DNA from: Roseiarcus sp963787135
GTDB taxonomy: Bacteria; Pseudomonadota; Alphaproteobacteria; Rhizobiales; Beijerinckiaceae
Assembly (NCBI GenBank): GCA_963787135.1
Contig: CAWBBW010000027.1
Coordinates: 62,001-126,000, forward strand
Reading direction: 5' to 3'
DNA length: 64,000 bases
The translations under genes and the position numbers were made by a program. Each line of letters starts with the position of its first letter. Position 1 is the first letter of the stretch. Below the pieces are notes generated by a model. That model ran no database searches. It saw nothing but the letters and a program-made list of their open reading frames with translations, and had not been told where the DNA came from. This document shows, in pieces, positions 1-9,500 of this stretch.

Positions 1-658
1 CCTGCTCGTAGCGGTCGACGAATTTCGACGGGTCGAATGTCGTTTCTTTGCTTTTGAGAATATGCTCTGCGAGCGTCAGCATGTCAGGCGCAATCTTCAC
101 GTCCGGGATGTCGTAGAAATAATCTTTGGAGTCGCGCACCTCGTACGGATATCTGAGCGTTGTGCCCAAAAGCCCCTTATCCCAAGGCTGCAGCATGATG
201 ACGCGTTCGCGCTTGGCAAGAACGACGCGTCCGAGCGCAACCATGTCTTTGTCGCGCATCGCCTCGCGAATGACGGCGAAAGCCTCCTGACCGACCGGGT
301 CGTTCGGTCCGATGTAATAAGGGCTGTCGAGATACCGCTCGTCGATTTCGCTGCGCGGGACGAACGAGTCGATCTCGATCATGTGGTTGCTCTCGACCTC
401 GATCAACTCGATCTCCTCGTCTTCGATCAGGAGGTACGAGTTTTTCGCATATTCGTATCCGCGGCCCTTCTCGGCCGCCTCGACCGGCTCGCGGGTCACA
501 TCGTCGATGAGCTGTTGCCTAAGCCTGTTGCCGGTCTTCTTGTTGATTTGCCGGAACGCCACGCGCTCGCCGGAGGACGAAGCCGTGTAAAGCGCGATCG
601 GGCAGGAAACGAGGGCCAACTTGATGTAGCCCTTCCAGTACGGACGAACGGTCGGCAC
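1..658 (-). CDS. ku: Ku-type DNA end-binding protein (3' end outside window)
   Basis: Bacterial Ku homodimer, which binds double-strand break ends and recruits LigD for non-homologous end joining. The minus-strand translation opens with a tryptophan-containing WKGYIKLALVSCPIALY segment and continues FRQINKKTGNRL and YEYAKNSYLLIEDEEI, typical of the Ku beta-barrel core. About 219 residues are visible, and the C-terminal part lies beyond base 1. I place the start at a GTG (658-656) because it gives the conserved N-terminus and has a TAGGAG ribosome-binding site just upstream. An ATG four bases earlier is in another frame and gives an unrelated peptide. No ligD is visible; it may lie outside the window. 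Confidence 0.93.
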   Translation of the reverse strand, partial: MPTVRPYWKGYIKLALVSCPIALYTASSSGERVAFRQINKKTGNRLRQQLIDDVTREPVEAAEKGRGYEYAKNSYLLIEDEEIELIEVESNHMIEIDSFVPRSEIDERYLDSPYYIGPNDPVGQEAFAVIREAMRDKDMVALGRVVLAKRERVIMLQPWDKGLLGTTLRYPYEVRDSKDYFYDIPDVKIAPDMLTLAEHILKSKETTFDPSKFVDRYEQ

Positions 659-664
659 GCATAA

Positions 665-994
665 CTCCTACGCAAATTTAACTTTGCATTGACTCTAAAT
701 CCCCGCTGGCCGGAGTCAATGTTCCCCGCTAAGCGGCCAGGCGCGCGGCCAGGCGTCCTTTGCCTAGGTTACGTTGCAACTCGGGCCGTCGGTGGGCGAG
801 CCAATTTGCAATTCATGCGCGGCCGCGATCGCCGTCTGGCCGCTTTGCGTAACGCCATGCTAGATGTTGACGATGCGACTGCGCTCACAATCGACAGGTT
901 GCTCTCTCGATAGGACCGGTTCGGGAAGCAGCCGCTATTTGAGCGATGCTCGCTTCGCGGAAACGGCGAGCATTGTCGGAAACAGGAGAATTGA
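665..994. other. Intergenic region between divergent ku and the AOS gene
   Basis: This 330-base gap separates two divergently transcribed genes, so it should contain both promoters. Short open frames here encode no recognisable protein. An AGGAGA ribosome-binding site for the next gene lies at 984-989. I found no convincing -35/-10 pair or operator. Confidence 0.5.
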
Positions 995-2359
995 TTGGCG
1001 CGGCGTCTGACAGAAGCCGACCGTCAAGTGCTGGACCGTGTTGTTCGCGCCCGGTCCGGAGTGAGCGCGAGCCCCCGGTCCTCGTCAGCGCGCCCGGCTG
1101 GACCAACCGATCGCTCGCGCTGGCTCGATTTTGCAACCCTGCCCGGTCACGCCGAACAACGGATCCTGCGCTCGGCCGCGGCGGGTTTGGGACTTCGAGA
1201 CCCTTACTTTCTCGTTCACGACGCCGACGCGGGCGCGACGACCTCCATCGACAACAGGCCGCTCATCAACTTTTCCTCTTACGACTATCTCGGATTCAAT
1301 CACAGTCCGGAAGTGCGAACCGCGGCGCAAAACGCAATTGACCGATATGGCGTCTCGGCCTCGGCGAGCCGTCTCGTCGCCGGCGAGCGGCCCATCCATG
1401 GCGCGCTCGAAAGGGCCTTGGCGAAGCATTACCGGCAAGGCGACTGTGTGACTTATGTGAGCGGACATGCCGCCAATGTCGCGACGATCGCGGCGCTGCT
1501 CGGACCCCGAGATCTCATGCTGCATGACGCGCTCGCCCACAACAGCATCGTCATGGGCGCCGTGATGGCGCGATGCGAGCGGCGCGCCTTTCCACACAAC
1601 GACATGGAGGCGCTTGACGCGGCGCTCGCGGCCGTTCGAGGCCAGTATGACCGTGTTCTGGTCGTCGCCGAGGGACTCTACAGCATGGACGGCGACGTCT
1701 CCGATTTGCCGGCGCTGATCGAGATCAAGGACCGCCACGAGGCCTGGCTGATGATCGACGACGCCCATGGCCTTGGGGTGCTTGGTCCGAGCGGCCAGGG
1801 GGTCTTCGAGCATTTCGGCGTCGATCCCCGGCGGGTCGACATCTGGATGGGAACATTGTCGAAGACCCTCGCCGCTTGCGGCGGATACATCGCGGGTCCG
1901 GAAACGCTTGTCGACTACCTCAAGCGCGCAGCGGGCGGCTTCGTTTACAGCGTCGCCATGCCTCCCGCGATAGCGGCTGCGGCGCTCGCTGCGCTCGAGC
2001 TTTTGGCTTCCGAACCGCAACGCGTCGTCCGTCTGAGGGCGAATGCGCGGCGTTTCCACGAGGCGGCGCGCGATGCAGGTCTCGACATCGGTTTGAGCGC
2101 CGGCCAGGCGATTGCGCCGGTCGTCACCGGAAGCTCGCTTCGCGCCGTCGCGCTCAGCCAGCGGCTGTTTGATCGCGGCGTCAATGTGCAGCCGATCATC
2201 CATCCGGCAATCCCGGAACGGCTTGCCAGGCTGCGCTTTTTCATCAGCTCCGAACATACGCTCGATCAGATCGACGCTGCGATCCGGCTCGTTGGCGAGC
2301 AACTTCGGGATCTGGGCTCGACCGCTTCGTCGGCGACCGCGCAAGCGGACTTGCGCTGA
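995..2359 (+). CDS. Alpha-oxoamine synthase (serine palmitoyltransferase / AONS family)
   Basis: PLP-dependent fold-type I enzyme of the alpha-oxoamine synthase family. Members condense an amino acid with an acyl-CoA or acyl-ACP, losing CO2, to give a 2-amino-3-ketone. The protein has 454 residues. The PLP-site DDAHGLG is at about 255-261 and the Schiff-base lysine is Lys290 in GTLSKTLAACGG. The N-terminal ~60 residues are extra and low in complexity; there is no fused carrier domain. The start is TTG at 995 with AGGAGA five bases upstream. The stop abuts the ATG of the next gene. Next to a PKS lacking a thioesterase, the likely role is off-loading the finished chain by condensation, as in fumonisin biosynthesis. 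The amino-acid substrate is unknown. BioF itself is less likely because no other biotin gene is present. Confidence 0.88.
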   Translation: MARRLTEADRQVLDRVVRARSGVSASPRSSSARPAGPTDRSRWLDFATLPGHAEQRILRSAAAGLGLRDPYFLVHDADAGATTSIDNRPLINFSSYDYLGFNHSPEVRTAAQNAIDRYGVSASASRLVAGERPIHGALERALAKHYRQGDCVTYVSGHAANVATIAALLGPRDLMLHDALAHNSIVMGAVMARCERRAFPHNDMEALDAALAAVRGQYDRVLVVAEGLYSMDGDVSDLPALIEIKDRHEAWLMIDDAHGLGVLGPSGQGVFEHFGVDPRRVDIWMGTLSKTLAACGGYIAGPETLVDYLKRAAGGFVYSVAMPPAIAAAALAALELLASEPQRVVRLRANARRFHEAARDAGLDIGLSAGQAIAPVVTGSSLRAVALSQRLFDRGVNVQPIIHPAIPERLARLRFFISSEHTLDQIDAAIRLVGEQLRDLGSTASSATAQADLR

Positions 2360-3498
2360 ATGGATGACCTGAGGGTCGTCCCCGTCGTCGACCGGCGCGG
2401 GATCGAGTGGTTCATCGCTGCAGCGCACCGGGCCCAGTCTGGAAACCCCCGCTGGGTGGAACCCGTCCACGACGAAATTCGCCTGATGTTCAACCCGCGG
2501 CGCACACCATTCACGCGCGAGAACGCCGTACAGCCTTTCGTCGCGCTGCGAAACGGCGAGCCTGTGGGACGCATCGTCGCCACCGTGGACCGCCGGCATA
2601 TCGCCAAATTCAACGACGGCAGCGGATTTTTCGGTTTCATCGAGGCGATCGACGATCGCGCGGTGTTCGCAGGACTGTTCGGCGAGGCGGAGCAATTCCT
2701 CAAAGCCCGTGGAATGAAGAAAGCGCGCGGCCCTTTCAGCCTGACGATCAATCACGAAAGCGGTCTTCTGGTCCATGGGTTTGACGAGCCGCATGTCGTT
2801 CGAACCAACTACGCGCCCGCCTACTACGCAGGACATATCGAAGCGCTGGGCTACGCCAAGGCGATGGACCTTCTCGCCTACGTTTGCCGCGTGGCCGGAT
2901 CGGACCTTCCCGGCCGCGTCGCCCGCGTCGCCGGAAGCCGTGGGGCGCCCGGATCGAATTTCATTCGCTCTCGCTATGGAACTGGGGGCGCGATTTCGAG
3001 CGCGTCCTCAAGCTTTACAATGACGCATGGTCTGACAACGCCTGGGCGACGCCGCTCAGCGACGAGGAGGCGAAGCTGATTAGCCGCCTCACCCTGCCGG
3101 TTTCCCGCCCGAGCTGGATCCGCATCGCGACGTTCGAGGGCGAAGACGTCGCTGTCGCAGCCCAAATCCCCGACGCGAACGAGGCGCTCAAGGGCCTCCA
3201 GGGCAGGCTCTGGCCGTTCGGCTTCGCCCGGCTCCTGTGGCGCATCCATGTGCGCGGCACACGCATGACCCGCGCGCCAATCACCGGGGTGGCGAAGAAG
3301 TGGCGCAACACCAAAGTCGCGGCCTTTGCGGTGAGCGGCCTGGTGGCCCGCTCGATCGAGGATGCTCGAAAGGCCGGCGTGGAAGAGATCGAATATAGCT
3401 GGATGCTCGAGACGAACGAAATTGCCCTGAATAGCGTGCGCAGCCTTCCGGCTCGCCATACGCGCACGTTCCGCATTTACGAAAAGGCGCTCCGCTAG
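2360..3498 (+). CDS. GNAT-superfamily N-acyltransferase, bacterial ceramide synthase-like (frame broken)
   Basis: The first part (2360 to about 2930) has the VGRIVATVDRRH, GFFGFIEA, GPFSLTINHESGLLVHGF and YYAGHIEALGYAKAMDLL segments of the large GNAT-like family that includes the Caulobacter ceramide synthase bCerS. The second part (from about 2950) continues with LYNDAWSDNAW and ends EEIEYSWMLETNEIALN and RIYEKAL, as the family does. The two parts are in different frames. Removing one G near 2938 and another near 2945 joins them, so I treat this as one gene of about 378 residues. It starts directly after the AOS stop, and its own stop overlaps the convergent SDR stop by four bases. Predicted role: N-acylation of the AOS product. 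The family match is from memory and the substrate is inferred. Confidence 0.75.
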
Positions 3499-4271
3499 CG
3501 GACCGGAAGCCTCTGAACGGCCCGAAATCGCAGCATTGCTGCGGTGCGCAACGAGTCCGGGAGCCACTGTTGAAATCGCGCCGCTAGATAAAGCGGCAGC
3601 GGGAATGCGATGATGGCTTTGCGGCGGTCGAGCCCGCGGCGAATTCGTCTCGCGGCATCCTCGGCGGACATCATCAACGGCTTCCAGCTCGAATAAGAGC
3701 CCGCCATCGGCGTGTCGACAAAACCGGGGCAGACGACGCTGACGCTCACGCCGTCCGCGCGATAAAGCGCCCGCGTCGCGAGCGCGAACGCGACAAGCGC
3801 CGCTTTACTGGCGGCGTATGATGGAGAATCCGGCGGCGGCGCGAAGGCGGCGAGCGAGCCGAAAAGCACGATTTGTCCGGCGCGCCGGCGACGCATCAGG
3901 GGCGCGATCGGCGCGATCGTGTTCATGGCGCCGTTCAGATTGACGTCGAAGAGCTCCTCGGCTTTCGTCAAGTCCTCGACCCCTCCCGGGACCGGGGTGA
4001 CCATCGTCATGCCGGCGCTGGCGATGATGCAATCGATCGGCGCGGCGGCGTCGAAATCGAGCAGGAAGCTGCGCATCGCGTCCCGATCGCGAACGTCGAC
4101 GGCGGCGGAACGCACGACCGCTCCCTTTTCGCGAACGCGCGCCGCTGTCTCATCGAGACGTTCGCGGTTGCGCCCGAGAAGGCCCAAAGTCGCGCCGGGC
4201 CCTGCAAATTCGATCGCCAGCGCGCGCCCCAGCCCGCTGCTGGCCCCGGATATCATTATGTTGCGCGTCAA
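3495..4271 (-). CDS. Short-chain dehydrogenase/reductase (possible 3-keto-sphingoid-type reductase)
   Basis: Classical SDR of 258 residues. The NAD(P)-binding GASSGLG is at residues 9-15, ASAG near 84, the catalytic Ser at about 139, and the YAASK catalytic Tyr152/Lys156. The N-terminus has an arginine shortly after the nucleotide motif and GRNRERL after strand two, suggesting NADP(H). Its C-terminal section contains a hydrophobic PLPLYLAARFQQWLP stretch that could associate with membrane, as in 3-ketodihydrosphingosine reductases. It converges on the GNAT gene with a four-base overlap and probably shares a promoter region with the divergent CDP-alcohol phosphotransferase gene. Context makes reduction of the 2-amino-3-ketone from the AOS the most natural role, but SDR specificity cannot be read from sequence. 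Confidence 0.82.
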   Translation of the reverse strand: MTRNIMISGASSGLGRALAIEFAGPGATLGLLGRNRERLDETAARVREKGAVVRSAAVDVRDRDAMRSFLLDFDAAAPIDCIIASAGMTMVTPVPGGVEDLTKAEELFDVNLNGAMNTIAPIAPLMRRRRAGQIVLFGSLAAFAPPPDSPSYAASKAALVAFALATRALYRADGVSVSVVCPGFVDTPMAGSYSSWKPLMMSAEDAARRIRRGLDRRKAIIAFPLPLYLAARFQQWLPDSLRTAAMLRFRAVQRLPVR

Positions 4272-4492
4272 GCGAAAACCCCGCCGATGTGGTCACCCAA
4301 GCATCATCTGCAGCTCAACTTCTGAATTTTGGCAGCTTCCGTAAGGGTGTCGCCTGTGAGTTTGTGTTGTTCGCTGGTCACAGTTTCGCATTCTCTTTCA
4401 AGTGCCGTTGCGTAAGGCTAACGAAGCATTTAGGATGGACGCAATCGGCTGCAATTATAAGTTGTATCCGGCCTATCCGATGGGGGCGAGCG

Positions 4493-5212
4493 ATGACCGT
4501 TGCCAGTTCGAATAGGGCTTTCGCGCCGGCGAAACTCGGGGTGGGGACAGGCGCTTTTCATCCGCCTGCCCGGATTCAGACCAGTATGCTCGCGCCACGC
4601 GAGCGGAAGTTGCTTGACGTTCTCTGCCAGTGGCTGCCGGACTGGGTGACGCCGGACCTGTTGACCGCGATCGGCGTCCTCGGCGCTGTCGTAGCCGCGG
4701 CGGGATATGCGGCCAGCAATTTGAACTCCGGCTTCCTGTTTCTTGCGAGCTTCGGCCTGATCCTCAACTGGTTTGGAGACTCGCTCGACGGCTCGCTGGC
4801 GCGATATCGACAGACCGAGAGGCATCGCTACGGCTTTTTTCTGGACCATTCTATGGATGCGTTCAGCAATCTCGTTATCACGGTGGGCCTCGGGCTTTCG
4901 CCTTACGTCGGAATGAACGTCGCGTTGTTCACACTGGTCGGTTATTTGATGCTCGGGGTGTTCGTCATTCTGTCCAACCACGTTTCCGGCGCGTTTAGGC
5001 TGTCTTTTTTGGGCTTTGGGCCTACGGAACTGCGGCTGCTTCTGGTATTTTTCAACCTGATGATGTTCGTGCTCGGACCGATGCGTTTGCATGTGCTGGG
5101 TTGGGTCTTTTCCCTCCACTCCGTCTCGGTCGGCGCTTTAGGGGTCGTTCTCGTTAGCCTGTTCCTCGTCAACGTGTATCTGACGGCGAGCGAGCTCGCG
5201 CGTCAGGGCTAA
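4493..5212 (+). CDS. CDP-alcohol phosphatidyltransferase family membrane enzyme
   Basis: Integral membrane enzyme that transfers a phospho-alcohol or phosphatidyl group from a CDP-activated donor with release of CMP. The family motif is present: Asp96, Asp99-Gly100, Ala103-Arg104, Gly114, Asp118 and Asp122 (numbered from the ATG at 4493). The stretch between AR and G is nine residues, one more than the usual eight. Several hydrophobic helices follow. I prefer the ATG at 4493 (239 residues); the frame is open further upstream but encodes no family-like sequence there. The stop overlaps the convergent glycosyltransferase stop by four bases. Together with an AOS and a ceramide-synthase-like gene it could attach a phospho head group to a sphingoid-like lipid. 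Ordinary PgsA or Pss roles cannot be excluded. Confidence 0.85.
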   Translation: MTVASSNRAFAPAKLGVGTGAFHPPARIQTSMLAPRERKLLDVLCQWLPDWVTPDLLTAIGVLGAVVAAAGYAASNLNSGFLFLASFGLILNWFGDSLDGSLARYRQTERHRYGFFLDHSMDAFSNLVITVGLGLSPYVGMNVALFTLVGYLMLGVFVILSNHVSGAFRLSFLGFGPTELRLLLVFFNLMMFVLGPMRLHVLGWVFSLHSVSVGALGVVLVSLFLVNVYLTASELARQG

Positions 5213-6510
5213 GGCCGGTCCGGGCCGGCGAGACTTTGAAGGAAGTGTTCGACCTTGTCGAAGAAGCTCGGCCAGTCGGGCGTAACATATCCTTCGATCT
5301 TGGTCTGACAGACTTTCCGCTCCGGTGACTCGTCCCGCCAAAACTGGCAGATGGCGGAGCGCCATGCGGGGCCGTCGGTGGGATCGATCGTCAGAAGACG
5401 ACCGCCGCCGACCTCGTGGAAGACCGGGATATCAGACGCGATGACCGGAACACCCGCCGCGATCGCCTCCACGACGGGCAAGCCGTACCCTTCCGCAAAA
5501 GACGGCATCAACAGGGCGCGGGCGCCGAGCAGCAGCCGTTTCAGGCTTGGCGTCGTGAGGCCCGAGGCTCGAATGACCGGACCCTGCAGTGCGGGACACC
5601 GGTCAAGCAGATCGATGATGTGCTCATTCTCCCATCCCCGTTCGCCGACCAGAAGAAGCTTGGGCGCGGCGCGGCCGAACTGAGCGATGAGGTCACGCCA
5701 GACGTGCAGGACGAGCAGATGGTTCTTGCGAGGCTCGAGCGTCCCGCACATGACGAAATAGGGATGGCGACTGACCGGGAACCTCTGGCCGGAGGCTGAC
5801 ACAAAGGTCGGGTCCGCTGGCAGCGGAGCGACCAGGACTGGCATGTCTGGCCGCCCCAGGGCGGTCAGTTGGCGGATGAGGGAGTTGCGCGTGATCGCCG
5901 TCGACGTGATGGCGGCTCGCCCGTACCGGGCAAGCGTCTTGAGCCTTCGAAGATGCCGCGGACGCTCCATCGGGCGGAAGTATTCCGGCGTCTCGATCGG
6001 CAAGAGATCGTGGATGAAAAAAACGCTATCAACGGACGACCGGCGATCGAGCCAGTGAAAAAACCCATCGATTCCCAACGGAAACTGCGAGACGTTGAGA
6101 TATACGCCGCTTCCGTTGAGGAATTTAGCTGGCGACTCGCCAATCGGGAGCCCATGTCGCCCGATCCAGGACAGCGCCTCGGCGTATTGACCGCGGCGAG
6201 CGACCGAGACTTTCGGGACGGGCCCGGACGACTGGTCGATCGCCGCCGCGATGGAAATAAATTGCTCGTCCGACTCCGGTTCGGCGTCCTCGCCCCAATG
6301 CCTACGGACGTTGTCGATCGCTTCCCGGGCCGCGATCGAGGACAGGACACGCGGGCCGAATGGCGTCATGACAAGTCCGGACCGACGCGGTTCGCCGTCG
6401 CGTAGAAAATAGTCGGCAAACGAAAAATCCACCCGATCGATGCCGTTCGGCGTGCGGGCGAAAACGCGCGTCAGCAGTCGCGTGATGTCATAGACGACAC
6501 GCCGTCTCAT
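5209..6510 (-). CDS. GT4-family glycosyltransferase
   Basis: GT-B glycosyltransferase of 433 residues. The C-terminal nucleotide-sugar half has the EPRKNH turn, LLLVGERGWE, and the GT4 signature MPSFAEGYGLPVVEA with its paired glutamates, followed by GVPVIASDIPVFHEVGG. It should transfer a sugar from an NDP-sugar. The N-terminal 60 residues (VVYDITRL, NGIDRVDF) resemble glycosyltransferases of polysaccharide and O-antigen loci. The ATG at 6510 overlaps the PKS stop (ATGA), so translation is probably coupled and the product may act on the PKS-derived molecule. In the raw sequence this gene looks fused to the PKS, but that is an artefact of an indel near 6795. Confidence 0.87.
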   Translation of the reverse strand: MRRRVVYDITRLLTRVFARTPNGIDRVDFSFADYFLRDGEPRRSGLVMTPFGPRVLSSIAAREAIDNVRRHWGEDAEPESDEQFISIAAAIDQSSGPVPKVSVARRGQYAEALSWIGRHGLPIGESPAKFLNGSGVYLNVSQFPLGIDGFFHWLDRRSSVDSVFFIHDLLPIETPEYFRPMERPRHLRRLKTLARYGRAAITSTAITRNSLIRQLTALGRPDMPVLVAPLPADPTFVSASGQRFPVSRHPYFVMCGTLEPRKNHLLVLHVWRDLIAQFGRAAPKLLLVGERGWENEHIIDLLDRCPALQGPVIRASGLTTPSLKRLLLGARALLMPSFAEGYGLPVVEAIAAGVPVIASDIPVFHEVGGGRLLTIDPTDGPAWRSAICQFWRDESPERKVCQTKIEGYVTPDWPSFFDKVEHFLQSLAGPDRP

Positions 6511-9500
6511 CCTGGCTTGTCGAGATCGCCTGTCAGATCCGCGACGGCCGCCGAGTTCGCTTCCTCGAGCCGCGCAAGCAATTCGACGACTTCGTCCCGC
6601 TCCCCGACGTCCAGATGCCGCGCAGCGAGGCCATCGGAAACGACGAAATTGTGATCGCCGCTCATTTGCGCGGCGAGAATTCGCGCGGCCAGTTCCGTCA
6701 CATTGAACGCGCCCGCCGCCTCGCCGAGAGGAGCGTCCAGGCCGAGACGCGTTTCGAGCGCGAGCGTCAATTCGACCGCCATGAGCGAGTTCAAGCCCGA
6801 TTTCCGACAGCGGTTTGGATCGGCTCACGTCCTCTCGCGGCAATCGCAAAATGCGCGCGAGTTCCTCGATCACGACGTCCCCGACCGCTCGCCGCGCACT
6901 CTCCGGAGGCATCCGCTGAATCAGCTCGCGAAGGTCGACGTCCGCCCGCGACAGAGTCTCGTCCGGCTCCAGCATGTTGAGCAGTCGGCCGTACGTTGGA
7001 GAGATCAGTCCCTTGAGATTGGAGCGGGAAGTGGACCAGTTCATGTCCGCGATAACGACGACGCCGTCGCCTGAGGGGCCGCCCTCGAACGCGAGCGCGT
7101 CCCCCATGAGATCGAGGGCGGCTCGCGCCTTGATCCCTCTGACGCCGGCGCGCGCTGCTATCGCCTCGCGAGTCGCCGTGGGGCGCGCCAGCACCCCAGC
7201 GTCCTCGATGGCGCCCCATGCGATCGCCAGCGCTGGCAGCCCCACGGATCGTCGCCGTCGCGCCAGTCCTTCGAGATATCCGTTGGCGGCGACATAGGCG
7301 CCCTGCCCGGGATTCCCGATAACCGTGGTCACAGAGGAAAACAGGACGAAATAGTCCAGATCGAGATCGAGCGTGAGTCGCTCCAGGTTCTCGGCGCCGC
7401 TGATTTTCGGCCTTAAAACCTCGAGCAGACGGCGCTCGTCGACGTTGGCGACGATTGCGTCGTCGAGCACCATCGCCGCGTGGATGACGCCAGCCAGAGG
7501 CGGCATCTCGCTCTTCAGAACCGAAAAAAGAGCATCCGCCGCCGGGCCGTCGGCGATGTCAACCGCTTCCACGTGAATGTCCGCGCCGCGCGCGCGCATC
7601 TCGGCGATGGCGTCGCGCGCCGATTGGCTCGCGGCGCCAGTGCGGCCGATGAGAACCAGATGGCGAGCGCCTCGCTCGACGAGCCATCGCGCCGTCTCGA
7701 TGCCAAAGCCGCCGAGGCCGCCGGAAATGAGATGCGTCCGCGTGGCGTCGAGTTGGAACTCTGTGCGCCTGAGCGCCTTGGGCGCGCATCCGGCCTGCGG
7801 CGGGCGGACCAGGATTCGTCCGACGTGTCCGGATTGTTGCATGAGCCGCATTGCCTCGACGATATCGGCGCTTTCAAACACGGTATAGGGAAGCGGCGCA
7901 AAATCACCCCTTTCGAAGCCCTCCAACACCTCGCCGAATAAACGCCGCCAAACATCGGGGCGCGACAGCAGGATCTGGTCGAGATCGACTCCAAAATAGC
8001 TCAGGTTGCGCCGGAAAGGCCTGAGTCCGACCGGCGTATTGGCGAGATAATCGCGCTTGCCGAGTTCGACAAATCGTCCAAAAGGCCGTAGAAGGCCAAT
8101 GCTGCTCTCCATCGCCTGACCGGCGAGCGAATTGAGCACGACTGAAACGCCGCAGCCCTCGGTTACCCGCATCACGTCGTCGACGAAGGCGCCAGAACGC
8201 GAATCGAAGGCGTATTCGGCGCCGAGCGCGATCGTCAGATCACGCTTTTCCTGAGCGCCGGCGGTGACGATTGCGCGGGCGCCGCGCCACTGCGCAATCT
8301 GCAGCGCGGCCATGCCGACCCCGCCGGCGCCGCCGTAAATCAGCACCCACTCGCCCGGTTGCAGATTGGCGCAGGCGATCAATCCGTAATACGCGGTCAG
8401 GAACGCGACCGGGACCGTCGCCGCGCTCTCGCACGAAACGGCCGAAGGCAGCACCGCCGCATGATCGATATCGACGGTCACGTAAGTGCTGAATGCGCCG
8501 CCGCAAAAACCGACGACTTCGTCGCCAACGCGAAACCTCGTCACCATCGGGCCAACGGCGACGACGCGGCCCGAAAATTCGAGTCCGAGCGTGGGGCCGG
8601 CGAATCCGTCCTCGAGCATGTCGTCGGGGAGGACCGAGAGCGCCCACATGACATCGCGAAAGTTCAAACCGGTCGCGACGACCTCAACCTCGATCTGACC
8701 TTCTTTCGGCGCGGCGCGCGGAGCCGGATTCCAGATCAGGCGGTCGAGTCCGCCTTCCGGAGATTTCTCCAGTCGCCAGGCGCCCGCGCTCGGCGTCGTC
8801 TTCGCATCGCTCAAATCGGGCGACGCGTAACGCAATACCTCCACCCTTCCGTTGCGAATCGCGATGTCAGTCTCTTCGGTCCCGGACAAGATGACCGCGG
8901 CTAGCCTGTCCGCCACCTCGGATGTCCGGGCCGGGATCTCGACCCGATGGATGCTTAAGGTCGGCACCTCGTTGCCGAGCGTTCTGAGAAAGCTCGACAC
9001 AGCGCCGGCGACCGGACGATCGGAAGCGTCAATTGGAACAAAGACGCGCGCCTTGCGGGAGCCGAGACCCATTGCGAGAGTTTTCAGCGCGAGAACCTGC
9101 GCGGCGACGCGGCTCACTCCGTCGCCCGAGGTCGCCCCAGGCGGCCAAACAAGAAGCGCCGGCGCGCCCGCCGGTGAAGCATCGATTTCAATACTTTCCG
9201 TCAGTCGGCAGCCCGCGCCTCGCTTCTTCACAGCGCATCGGAGGGCGAGCATGAAACCGTCTGGCCGCGGCCCTTGGTGCACGATCAGAACTTCGGGAGC
9301 GGGCGCGCTCTTCGCCAACTCCAGAGTGGACCGGGCATCGGAAACGTGAGCGTCGATAGCGACCGCAACGTCGCCGCCTTCAACCGCCAATTCGGCGCAA
9401 ACCCGAGACAGGCCCATCTCGGTCAAGAGCGAACGCCAGCCTTCGGCCGATCGCAGGCATTCTCCTTCATCGCCGAACCAGTCAGCGCTCAATCCAAAGA

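Noticed and set aside
689..913. 74-codon plus-strand frame between ku and the AOS gene
   Set aside because: No motif, no ribosome-binding site and no carrier-protein signature, which was the plausible candidate in this position.
1085..2836. 583-codon open frame opposite the AOS and GNAT genes
   Set aside because: It mirrors well-supported PLP-enzyme and GNAT sequence; composition is the Arg/Asp/His-rich type of antisense frames in GC-rich DNA.
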